This document shows positions 1-7,766 of a stretch of 8,435 nt of DNA, one piece after another (position 1 is the stretch's first letter; each line of letters begins with the position of its first letter). The stretch comes from Bacillota bacterium (GTDB lineage Bacteria; Bacillota; Clostridia; Oscillospirales; Oscillospiraceae), in NCBI GenBank assembly GCA_023393155.1, contig JAEWML010000145.1:1-8435 (forward strand), in the 5' to 3' direction. A model generated the notes under the pieces. The model ran no database searches, was not told the origin of the DNA, and saw only the letters and a program-made list of their open reading frames with translations. Both the position numbers and the translations under genes were made by a program.

Positions 1-992
1 CCACCTCCATGTGCACCCACATCTTCATGGCGGCGGAAGCAGATCCCACCGTGATGATCGGCGGCACGCTGCCCCTGCTCCACTCCGCCTACCGGGTGGG
101 CAACGGGGACACCATGATTCTGGAATCCTGCGAGTATTGTAACTCGTTCCTCTCCTTCTACCCCACCGTGGCGGTAATTCTCAACGTGGAAGAGGACCAT
201 CTGGACTTTTTCAAGGATTTGGAGGATATCGAGCATTCCTTCCGCCGGTTTGCCCAACTGGTGCCCGACGGGGGACGGGTTGTGGCCAACGCGGACAACG
301 ACGGGGCCATGGCCGCCCTGAAAAATCTGGGCCGCCCGGTGTTCACCTTCGGGTTGGAGCGCACCGCACACTGTACCGCCGAACACCTCCGCGAGGAAGG
401 CGGGAAACAGCTTTTCGACGTGACAGTATACGGCAAGCCCTATGCCAGCGTATCCCTGCCCGTCCACGGCAGGCACAACGTGTCCAACGCGCTGGCGGCG
501 GCCTCGGCGGCCTATGTGCTGGGCCTGCCGGGCTCGGCTGTGGAGCAAGGGCTTGTGGACTTCACCGGCGCGGGCCGGCGCTTTGAGCGCAAGGGCGTGT
601 TCAACGGCGCGGACGTTTACGACGACTACGCCCACCACCCCGACGAGCTTCACGCTCTGCTGACCATGGCCAAGGAGCTGCCCTACAAACGGGTGGTGCT
701 GGCGTTTCAGCCCCATACCTATTCCCGCACCGCCAAGCTGTTCGACCGCTTTGTAGAGGAGCTGAAGCTTGCGGACGCCGCGATTGTGGCGGAGATTTAT
801 GCCGCCCGGGAAACCAACACCGTGGGCATCAGTTCGGGCGACCTGTGCAAAAAGGTTCCCGGCTCCGTCTATTGCTCCAATCTGGAGCAGGTGACGGACC
901 GTCTCCGCGCCATCGCCCAGCCGGGGGATTTAATTCTGACCGTGGGCGCGGGGGACATCTACCGGGCTGGAGAAGCTCTGCTGAAGGAATAA
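1..992 (+). CDS. murC: UDP-N-acetylmuramate--L-alanine ligase (MurC), 5'-truncated by window edge
   Basis: MurC is the cytoplasmic ATP-dependent ligase that adds L-Ala to UDP-MurNAc, the first amino acid of the peptidoglycan stem peptide. The frame is open from base 3 (Thr-Ser-Met-Cys...), so the ATG at 9 is an internal Met, not the start. The preceding Rossmann-like UDP-binding domain and the GTHGKT ATP loop lie outside the window, roughly 120 residues judging by the usual ~455-residue family length; 329 residues are visible. Seen here are the central-domain stretch ESCEYCNSF with NVEEDHLD (about 126-215), HGRHN (465-479), the GAGRRFE motif (570-590), and the C-terminal-domain motifs DDYAHHPDE (621-647), FQPHTYSRT (705-731) and TVGAGDIY (939-962). 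These are diagnostic for MurC over MurD/E/F. It ends in TAA. No + strand gene follows; the next gene converges. No frameshift or missing motif is seen. Confidence 0.97.
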   Translation, partial: TSMCTHIFMAAEADPTVMIGGTLPLLHSAYRVGNGDTMILESCEYCNSFLSFYPTVAVILNVEEDHLDFFKDLEDIEHSFRRFAQLVPDGGRVVANADNDGAMAALKNLGRPVFTFGLERTAHCTAEHLREEGGKQLFDVTVYGKPYASVSLPVHGRHNVSNALAAASAAYVLGLPGSAVEQGLVDFTGAGRRFERKGVFNGADVYDDYAHHPDELHALLTMAKELPYKRVVLAFQPHTYSRTAKLFDRFVEELKLADAAIVAEIYAARETNTVGISSGDLCKKVPGSVYCSNLEQVTDRLRAIAQPGDLILTVGAGDIYRAGEALLKE

Positions 993-999
993 GCTGCTC

Positions 1000-1040
1000 A
1001 AATACAAAAGTCCCCGGGGAATTTGCTTTCCCGGGGACTT
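1000..1040 (-). terminator. Hairpin terminator serving mainly the - strand transferase gene
   Basis: Bases 1008-1021 pair with 1027-1040 in a 14-bp stem (one G-T pair) around a 5-base loop, with the core CCCCGGGG/CCCGGGG. Read on the - strand, the stem is followed by a T-rich tract (TTGTATTT, 1007-1000), the form of an intrinsic terminator. It lies 95 bases past the transferase stop. Read on the + strand after murC, the stem is followed by C-rich sequence with no T-run, so it would be a weaker terminator for murC, although the hairpin may act in both directions. Confidence 0.8.
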
Positions 1041-1134
1041 CTCCCGCACCGCACCGGGGCGATGCGCTTACTTTTGAAAATCCGAAGTTCAGGGCGCTGT
1101 CTCTTCAAGCATACGCTGCGCAAATTTTGAGTGG

Positions 1135-1734
1135 CTATACCATCTGCTCCAAAGAGAATTTTTGAATCCTGCTCACGCCCTCGGCGCTGCGGGTGGCCAC
1201 TCCGGCAACATACCCGGGGAACGTCTCCACGTAGTAGAAATATTCGCCGTATTGCAGGGGGGCCTCCCCCTCCCGCATGATGCTCACTCCTGCGCCGCTG
1301 CGCTTGAAGCGCGCCTCCCGCCGGACCCAGCTCTGGAAAAACGCCTTTTCCGAGGCCGCGTCCGCCAGCCGCTTCATGGCTCTGGGGGACACGGGACGTA
1401 TCTTTTCGATATCCACGCCCAGCGGTTCGTTGGAAAGGCCCACCAGCACCGCCCCGGGCGTGTGGCTCAGATTGAAGCACACCTCCGGAAAGGCGGGAAA
1501 TTCCGGCTTTCCCTGTGTGGTCAGCGCGATTTCCGGCAGCTCCCGCCACCGGTATTTCTCCCACAGCGCGCGGCGCAGAATCGCATAGGCGCAAAGCGGC
1601 TCCCGCCACCGTTCGGCGTCACGAACCCGGGCAAGCCGCTCCCGCCGCTCAGGCGGCAGCATTTCCAGCAGCGCGTCGTTCTCCCGCCCGTTGAGCGGAC
1701 GGTCCAACCGCGCGGCCCAAAGCTCCACTGCCAT
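1135..1734 (-). CDS. 4'-phosphopantetheinyl transferase, Sfp-type (short form)
   Basis: The likely role is to move 4'-phosphopantetheine from CoA to a conserved Ser of carrier proteins (acyl, peptidyl or aryl carrier proteins) in the cytoplasm. The 199-residue product has the Sfp-family signature: GKPEFP (75-80), FNLSHT (87-92), the metal-binding GVDIE (106-110; D108, E110) and WVRREARFK (136-144; E140, K144), in which Arg stands where the family usually has Lys in WxxKEAxxK. The interval from E110 to E140 is 30 residues; from memory it is about 42 in B. subtilis Sfp, so the segment before the WxxKEA helix is short. The ATG start at 1734 is preceded by an AGGTGG-type ribosome binding site at about 1740-1746 and a good promoter. 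The gene is transcribed alone, divergently from dnaG and convergently with murC. No NRPS/PKS gene is nearby, so the substrate cannot be read from context. An AcpS-type holo-ACP synthase is less likely given the length and the C-terminal half motif. Confidence 0.9.
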   Translation of the reverse strand: MAVELWAARLDRPLNGRENDALLEMLPPERRERLARVRDAERWREPLCAYAILRRALWEKYRWRELPEIALTTQGKPEFPAFPEVCFNLSHTPGAVLVGLSNEPLGVDIEKIRPVSPRAMKRLADAASEKAFFQSWVRREARFKRSGAGVSIMREGEAPLQYGEYFYYVETFPGYVAGVATRSAEGVSRIQKFSLEQMV

Positions 1735-1769
1735 TGCTCCACCTCTTTCTCTCTATTCTCTGAACACTT

Positions 1770-1798
1770 ATTTTAGCCGTGAATTGCGAAACTGTAAA
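1770..1798 (-). promoter_or_regulatory. Housekeeping-sigma promoter of the phosphopantetheinyl transferase gene
   Basis: On the - strand, TTTACA (1798-1793) and TAAAAT (1775-1770) are separated by exactly 17 bases. Each hexamer matches the sigma-A consensus at 5 of 6 positions. Transcription would start near 1763, leaving a leader of about 30 bases that carries the AGGTGG ribosome binding site and the ATG at 1734. This is the best promoter match I found in the window. Confidence 0.7.
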
Positions 1799-1869
1799 GC
1801 CGGGAGAGAAAAGTTTTCTGAAAATTCGCAAAAAAAGAGGAAATTTCAGCCCAATGGGGTATAAATAGA

Positions 1870-1898
1870 GTGACTTAAACCGGTTGCCTGGGTATGAC
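1870..1898 (+). promoter_or_regulatory. Candidate weak promoter for dnaG-rpoD
   Basis: GTGACT (1870-1875) and TATGAC (1893-1898) are 17 bases apart, each matching the sigma-A consensus at 4 of 6 positions. The spacing is right but the match is modest. An alternative -10, TATAAAT at 1860-1866, is closer to consensus but has no recognisable -35 element 16 to 18 bases upstream. One of these is probably used, because dnaG needs a promoter in this divergent gap, but the sequence does not decide between them. Confidence 0.3.
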
Positions 1899-1913
1899 CC
1901 GGAACAATTCCGG
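1890..1913 (+). repeat. Overlapping short palindromes in the dnaG leader
   Basis: GGGT-ATG-ACCC (1890-1900) and CCGGAA-CAA-TTCCGG (1899-1913) are perfect inverted repeats sharing two bases, so they would be mutually exclusive hairpins in RNA. The second ends 11 bases before the dnaG Shine-Dalgarno sequence. An outer ACCGG/CCGGT pair (1879-1883 with 1910-1914) could enclose both. They may be an operator or a leader fold; no T-run follows, so they are not an intrinsic terminator. Confidence 0.45.
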
Positions 1914-1924
1914 TAAAACTCACC

Positions 1925-1946
1925 GGGAGGGAGGGATGTTCCGTTG
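1925..1946 (+). promoter_or_regulatory. Ribosome binding site and TTG start of dnaG
   Basis: GGGAGGGAGGG (1925-1935) is a purine block with two overlapping anti-16S matches, placed 8 bases before TTG at 1944. The TTG is the first start in the dnaG frame that gives the family's usual N-terminus ([15 protein letters not shown]). An ATG at 1936 follows the same block but is in another frame and stops after 13 codons. Confidence 0.8.
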
Positions 1947-3729
1947 CCGTTTCCGCAAAATTTTCTGGACGAGCTGACGGCCCGCAGCGACATTGTGGAT
2001 GTGGTGGGCAGCTATGTCCAGCTTACGAGACGAGGCGCGAACTACTTTGGCCTCTGCCCCTTTCACAGCGAAAAAACCGGCTCCTTCTCCGTCTCCCCTG
2101 ACAAGCAGATTTATTACTGCTTCGGCTGCAAGCGGGGCGGCGGCGTCATCAACTTTATCATGGAGGAGGAAAGCCTCCCCTTTCCGGACGCGGTGCGGTT
2201 TCTCGCCCGGCGCGCCGGGCTGGAGGTTCCGGAGGAGACGGGGGACCGGGAGGCGGAGCAGAAGCGGCGCCGCCTTCTGGATTTGAACCGCGACGCGGCC
2301 CGGTTTTACTATCAGCAGCTTCAGGACCCGGAGGGCCGCGCCATGCGGGACTATCTGGACCGGCGGCAAATCGGGCAGGCCACGGCGGTCCGCTTCGGCC
2401 TTGGCGCGTCTCCCAACCGGTGGGACGCGCTTATCACCGCCATGACCCATCAGGGCTACACCAAGTCGGAGCTTTTGAGCGCGGGCCTTGCAGTGCAGAA
2501 CAAAAACGGCGGTCTTTACGACAAGTTCAGAAATCGTCTGATGTTCCCCGTCATCAACGTGCGGGGAGACGTGGTCGCTTTTGGCGGGCGGGTGCTGGAC
2601 CATGCGGAGCCAAAGTATATGAACTCCTCGGAAACCCCGGTTTACAGCAAGCGCCGGGAACTGTACGCCCTGAATCTGGCAAAAAAGTCCAAGCGGCCCA
2701 ACATCATTCTGTGCGAGGGCAACATCGACGTGGTAACGCTCCATCAGGCGGGGTTTGACAACGCCGTGGCCTCTATGGGCACGGCGCTGACGCAGGAGCA
2801 GACCCGGCTTTTGAGCCGGCACACAAAGGAACTCGTTTTGTGCTACGACAACGACAACGCCGGAAAAATTGCCACGGAGCGGGCCTTGCAGATTTTGAAC
2901 AACTCGGAATTTACCGTCCGGGTTCTGCGGCTTCCAAACAAGCGGCTGGAGGACGGCTCCATGGGCAAGCAGGACGCGGACGATTTCATCAAGGCCTTCG
3001 GCCCCGACGCGTTTGAGCGGCTCCTCACCGGCAGTGAAAACGGCGTGGAGTTCCGGCTGGCCCAAACCGCCGGGAAATACGACTTGACAGACGACCAGCA
3101 GCGCCTTGCCTACGCCGAGGAGGTCAGCGAGCTTTTGGCAGGTCTTGAAAGCCCCGTGGAGCGGGACATTTACACCGTCCGGGCGGCAGAGGCCGCCAAA
3201 CTGACGCCGGAGGCCATGAAGCTGGAGGTCCAGCGGGCCTTCAAGCGCCGGATGGGCAAGGAGCGGCGGGCACGGGAGCGCCGGGACCTGAACCCGGCGG
3301 CGGAGCTTCAGCCCAAGGGACGGGACCTGCGCTACACAAACCTTCGCTCCGCCATGGCGGAGGAGGGCATTTTGCGGCTTTTGCTGCTGGACGACAGCCT
3401 GTTCCCGGAAACGCCGCCCCTGCGGGAGGAGGAGTTTTCCTCCCCGCTGCTTGGCCGCGTCTTCTCCCTTTTGTGGCGGCAGCGGGAGCAGAGCAGTGCG
3501 CCTAAGCTCTCGTTTTTGGCGGGGGAGCTGTCCGGCGAAGAGATGAGCCACATTACAAATCTGTGCCAAAAGCCGGAGTCCGCCGCAAACGGGCGGCAGG
3601 CTCTTGCCGATTACATAGCAATCGTCCGCCGGGAGGCGGAAAAGCGAGCCGGCGCGGGCGCAGCGGACCCGCTACTGGCAAAAATGGAAGAATTGAAAGA
3701 TCAGAAAAAAAGCGACGGAGGAAAGCGAC

Positions 3730-3737
<8 letters not shown>
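1944..3737 (+). CDS. dnaG: DNA primase (DnaG)
   Basis: DnaG makes the short RNA primers for lagging-strand DNA synthesis and works with the replicative helicase. The 597-residue product is of normal family length. In order it has the N-terminal CHC2 zinc-binding domain (C38, H41, C59, C62), the RNA polymerase domain with RNRLMFP (196-202) and AFGGRVL (212-218), the TOPRIM fold with CEGNIDVV (257-264; E258) and YDNDNAGK (301-308; D302, D304), and a C-terminal region (about 440-590) that should bind DnaB helicase. The stretch [19 protein letters not shown] (330-348) is longer than the usual compact LPGGKDPDEF and has Ala in place of Pro. The start is TTG with a strong ribosome binding site. The 3' end overlaps rpoD by 8 bases, so the two are very likely co-transcribed and translationally coupled, as in the macromolecular synthesis operons of many bacteria. 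Confidence 0.97.
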
Positions 3738-5202
<1,465 letters not shown>

Positions 5203-5212
5203 GCAACTTTTT

Positions 5213-5246
5213 ACCGGGCAGGGACTTTCGTCCCCGCCCGGTTTTT
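5213..5246 (+). terminator. Intrinsic terminator of dnaG-rpoD
   Basis: Bases 5213-5225 pair with 5230-5242 (ACCGGGC and GGGAC arms, one A-C mismatch) around a TTTC loop, followed by a five-T run (5242-5246). It starts 10 bases after the rpoD stop. On the opposite strand no T-run follows, so it works in the + direction only. Confidence 0.9.
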
Positions 5247-5277
5247 GTGTCCGCATTTCACCTGCGCATTTGCATAC

Positions 5278-5316
5278 AAAAACCGGGACCCGCCGCGTTG
5301 GCAGGCCCCGGTTTTT
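5278..5316 (-). terminator. Bidirectional intrinsic terminator between convergent operons
   Basis: AAAAACCGGG (5278-5287) pairs with CCCGGTTTTT (5307-5316), and the stem continues inward with two mismatches to a 5-base loop at 5295-5299. The A-run on one side and T-run on the other give a U-tract in either direction. It lies 6 bases past the stop of the Cys-rich gene on the - strand and also backs up the rpoD terminator on the + strand. Confidence 0.88.
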
Positions 5317-5322
5317 ATAGCG

Positions 5323-5658
5323 TTACAGAAATTCCTCCAGCGCGGCGCGAAGCTCTTCGTCCGACGGGGGGACGTTCCAGAACAAGGGTTTTTCGTTCCC
5401 CGTGAGAACCGGGAGATACAGTCCGTCCGGGTCCGCCAAAGACATGTGGTTGGCCCGGCAGCCCGGGCAGTAGGAGGGCTGGCACACGCTGTCAAATCCC
5501 CGGGCCGCAATGTCCGCCTCATCCATAATTTTTTCCACGGTGCACGCAAGGCCCAGCTCTCGGGCCATTTGCTCCACCCGCTCCAGATAAAAGTCGTTTC
5601 GGGGACACTCGGAGGCGTACAGCCGCAGCTTGACACCTGTTTTTTCCCCGCCCGCCAT
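5323..5658 (-). CDS. Small cysteine-rich protein, possibly thioredoxin-like fold
   Basis: I do not recognise a named family with certainty. The 111-residue product has the order strand (VKLRLYASECP, 9-19), helix (22-36), strand (38-43), then a Cys cluster C59, C64, C67 with H71 (C-x4-C-x2-C-x3-H, containing CPGC), a strand pair (about 80-93) and a C-terminal helix (98-111). The beta-alpha-beta start and the ending PPSDEELRAALEEF resemble small thioredoxin-like proteins, but the usual first CxxC is reduced to one Cys (C18) and the Cys cluster sits where the cis-Pro loop would be. It could bind metal or an Fe-S cluster, or carry a redox disulfide; these are inferences. There is no signal peptide or membrane segment. 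The ATG overlaps the TGA of the mutase gene (TGATG, 5660-5656), and I see no good ribosome binding site, so translation is probably coupled. An upstream Met at 5712 lies inside the mutase gene and is unlikely. Confidence 0.72.
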   Translation of the reverse strand: MAGGEKTGVKLRLYASECPRNDFYLERVEQMARELGLACTVEKIMDEADIAARGFDSVCQPSYCPGCRANHMSLADPDGLYLPVLTGNEKPLFWNVPPSDEELRAALEEFL

Positions 5659-7385
5659 CACTTTTGCAGAGATGCGGCCCACGCGCCGTATTTTTCGATA
5701 TTCGCGTCGCAATCGGCCCGGTCGGCCCCCTGTGTTAAAATGTACACCTTGATTTTCGGCTCCGTACCGGAGGGGCGCACCAGAATCGCAGTGCCGTCCG
5801 CCAGTTCAAAGCGCAGTACGTTGGACCCGGACAGCTCCATGGCGCTCTTCGTCCCGGCCGTGCAGTCCACCACGGACCCGTCGGCATAGTCCTTGCGCAC
5901 GGCCACCTTCACGCCGCCAATGGAGACGGGCGGATTTTCCCGCAGGCCCCGCATCAGCTCCGCCATGTCCTTCAGCCCGTCCAGCCCCGGCATCACCAGA
6001 TTATAGGTCTTCTCTGCGTACTGACCGTACTTTTCATACAGCTTTTCCAGCGCGTCAAACAGCGTCATCCCCTGCGCCGCATACCACGCGGCCATCTCCG
6101 TCAGCAGCATGGAGGCCGTCACCGCGTCCTTGTCCCGGACGTAATCGCCAAGCATATAGCCGTAGGACTCCTCGTAGGAGAAGATGACCTTCCCCTCTCC
6201 CGCCGCCTCCAGCGCGTTCTTCTTCTCCGCCATGAATTTGAAGCCGGTGAAGGTGTCAAAGCACTCCACGCCGTTGGACTCTGCAACCTTCCTCGCCATC
6301 TCCGTGGTGACGATGGTTTTCAGCGCCACGGGCCGCTCCGGCAGCCGCCCCGCCCGGCGCATGGCGCCGATGAGATAGTCCAGCAGCAGCACGCCGGTCT
6401 GGTTCCCCGTGACGGGGCGGTATTCCCCGTCCTTGTCCCGCACCATGATGCCCACCCGGTCGCTGTCCGGGTCGGTGCCCACGATGAAATCCACGTCATT
6501 TTCCCGGGCAAGGTCAACCGCCAGATAGAACCCCTCCGGGTTCTCCGGGTTGGGGGATTTCACGGTGGGGAAGGTCCCGTCAATCACCATCTGCTTCGGC
6601 TCGCACAGAATGTGCTTCACCCCCAGCGCCCGCAGGGCCTCGGGCACCAGCTTATAGCCGCAGCCGTGGAACGGGGTGTACACCAGCTTGAAGGTATCCG
6701 CCACCTTGGCGACGGTTTCCCTGTCGTTGATCATGGCGGTGACCTCTTCCATAAACCGCCGGTCCGTCTCCTCCCCCATCACGGTGACAAGCCCGGTGGC
6801 CAGCGCCTCGTTCCAGCTCAAAGCCTTCACGCCGGTGAAAATATCGATTTCCTCCATCTTCTTTGCAACCGCCGCGGCATGGTGGGGCGGGAGCTGCGCC
6901 CCGTCCTCCCAATAGACCTTGTAGCCGTTGTACTCCTTGGGGTTGTGGCTGGCGGTGACGTTGATGCCCGCGATGCAGCCGTATTCCCGCACGGCGAAGC
7001 TCAGCTCCGGCGTGGGACGCAGCGCGTCAAAAATCCGAACGGACACGCCGTTTGCCACGCAGACTCCCGCCGCCTCCCGGGCGAAGTCCATGGAACCCTC
7101 CCGGCAGTCCATACAGATGGCAACGCCCCGCTTTGCCGCGTCGCCCCCCTCCGCCAGAATCACCTGCGCTAAGGCCTGCGTGGCATGGCGGATGACATGG
7201 ACGTTCATATTGTGCAGGCCTACGGCCATAATCCCCCGCAGTCCGGCGGTGCCGAACTCCAGCGGGCCGTAAAACCGGGCCTCGATCTCCTTGGGGTCGT
7301 TTTTCAGGGCGGACAGCTCATCCTTCTCCGCTTGAGACAGGGCGGGGCTGCTCAGCCATTTTTCATATTCCCGCATGAACTCCAT
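5658..7385 (-). CDS. Phosphoglucomutase/phosphomannomutase (alpha-D-phosphohexomutase, PgcA-like)
   Basis: The enzyme interconverts hexose 1- and 6-phosphates via a phosphoserine, supplying glucose-1-phosphate or mannose-1-phosphate for glycans and UDP-sugars. The 575-residue product has all four superfamily sites: the catalytic loop TASHNPKEYNGYK (144-156, phosphoserine S146), the Mg loop DPDSDR (305-310), the sugar-binding SYEESYGY (403-410) with TGFKF before it (380-384), and the phosphate-binding RPSGTEPK (537-544). FGTAGLRG (44-51) and the length match the PgcA/PGM2-like branch rather than the ~450-residue GlmM/ManB branch. The substrate (glucose, mannose or both) cannot be told from sequence. 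The ATG at 7385 was chosen because AAGGAGGAAA (7400-7391) lies just upstream; the frame stays open to 7496, but that part overlaps the DUF2007 gene and looks unlike the family. The gene follows that gene by 13 bases and shares TGATG with the next gene. Confidence 0.95.
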   Translation of the reverse strand: MEFMREYEKWLSSPALSQAEKDELSALKNDPKEIEARFYGPLEFGTAGLRGIMAVGLHNMNVHVIRHATQALAQVILAEGGDAAKRGVAICMDCREGSMDFAREAAGVCVANGVSVRIFDALRPTPELSFAVREYGCIAGINVTASHNPKEYNGYKVYWEDGAQLPPHHAAAVAKKMEEIDIFTGVKALSWNEALATGLVTVMGEETDRRFMEEVTAMINDRETVAKVADTFKLVYTPFHGCGYKLVPEALRALGVKHILCEPKQMVIDGTFPTVKSPNPENPEGFYLAVDLARENDVDFIVGTDPDSDRVGIMVRDKDGEYRPVTGNQTGVLLLDYLIGAMRRAGRLPERPVALKTIVTTEMARKVAESNGVECFDTFTGFKFMAEKKNALEAAGEGKVIFSYEESYGYMLGDYVRDKDAVTASMLLTEMAAWYAAQGMTLFDALEKLYEKYGQYAEKTYNLVMPGLDGLKDMAELMRGLRENPPVSIGGVKVAVRKDYADGSVVDCTAGTKSAMELSGSNVLRFELADGTAILVRPSGTEPKIKVYILTQGADRADCDANIEKYGAWAASLQK

Positions 7386-7398
7386 GGAATTTTCCTCC

Positions 7399-7704
7399 TT
7401 ATTCTTCGTCGCCCGGCTGGGCGGGATTGTCCAGAATCGCCTTTGCGTCCTCCAGCAGGGATTGGGGCACGTAGATGTCCACGCCCCGTCCTGCAAAGCC
7501 GAAAATCACCTTGCCAAGCGTGCCGGATTTAAACGCGGGGATGCCGCAGCCATTCAGCATGGACAGCAGCACATCCGCGCCGCCCCCCAGCTCCGACTGG
7601 GCGGAAATCAGCAGCTCCGCCCGCTCCGGCTCACCATTCGGTCCTGTGGGCCAGCCTTCCGGCAGGTCGCTTTGGCGCAGGCCCCAGTTGCTCTCGTCTT
7701 TCAT
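7399..7704 (-). CDS. DUF2007-type putative signal-transducing protein
   Basis: This small protein of 101 residues matches the pattern of the DUF2007 family (PF09413, named 'putative signal transducing protein' without proven function). It has a polar N-terminal segment (1-28), a strand (AELLISAQS, 29-37), a helix (GADVLLSMLNGCGIPAF, 42-58) and the family-like end GRGVDIYVPQSLLEDAKAIL (72-91), followed by an acidic tail. In this family the ferredoxin-like unit is usually read as short beta-alpha-beta-beta-alpha; I infer cytoplasmic location, as no signal or membrane segment is seen. The ATG at 7704 has GGAGG 6 bases upstream (7715-7711). It lies 62 bases after rlmH and 13 bases before the mutase, so it is probably part of the same operon. 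The family assignment rests on motif memory and could be checked by profile search. Confidence 0.75.
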   Translation of the reverse strand: MKDESNWGLRQSDLPEGWPTGPNGEPERAELLISAQSELGGGADVLLSMLNGCGIPAFKSGTLGKVIFGFAGRGVDIYVPQSLLEDAKAILDNPAQPGDEE

Positions 7705-7766
7705 TGGGTCCCTCCTTCTGCAAAATAAAAAATTTATTTGGATTTGAGAATTGTCTCATGAAAAAC
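7705..7766 (-). other. AT-rich spacer between rlmH and the DUF2007 gene
   Basis: This is the only clearly AT-rich stretch within the - strand operon. It holds a small inverted repeat TGAGA-ATTG-TCTCA (7745-7758) and an A/T-only inverted repeat AAATAAA/TTTATTT (7723-7729 with 7733-7739). No -35/-10 pair of convincing strength is present, and the hairpin is too short to be a strong terminator. A weak internal promoter or an RNA processing site is possible but unproven. Confidence 0.35.

Noticed and set aside
1062..1130. A 22-codon ATG ORF on the + strand between the hairpin and the transferase gene
   Set aside because: No ribosome binding site, no recognisable product, and it lies antisense to the 3' flank of the transferase gene; likely chance.
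1089..1137. On the - strand, another frame stays open past the transferase stop to a TGA at 1091-1089, which could suggest a frameshifted C-terminal extension
   Set aside because: The annotated product already has all motifs and a normal length, and the extension (about 15 codons) has no family support.
1836..1866. AGAGGAAATT before dnaG resembles a sigma-H -35 element, which would echo the sigma-H promoter known in the B. subtilis sigA operon
   Set aside because: No RnnGAAT -10 element occurs at the required 11 to 12 base distance; TATAAAT is too far away and a poor match.
1920..3569. A 549-codon open frame on the - strand opposite dnaG
   Set aside because: It is a mirror of a GC-rich coding region, lacks any family motif, and dnaG is certain on the + strand.
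7386..7496. A longer start for the mutase at 7496 adding 37 residues
   Set aside because: That stretch overlaps the DUF2007 gene, has unlikely composition (Trp/Cys/Pro-rich), and the ATG at 7385 has a strong ribosome binding site.
7634..7759. A 41-codon ATG ORF on the - strand starting in the AT-rich spacer and running into the DUF2007 gene in another frame
   Set aside because: No ribosome binding site before it and most of it overlaps a better supported gene.
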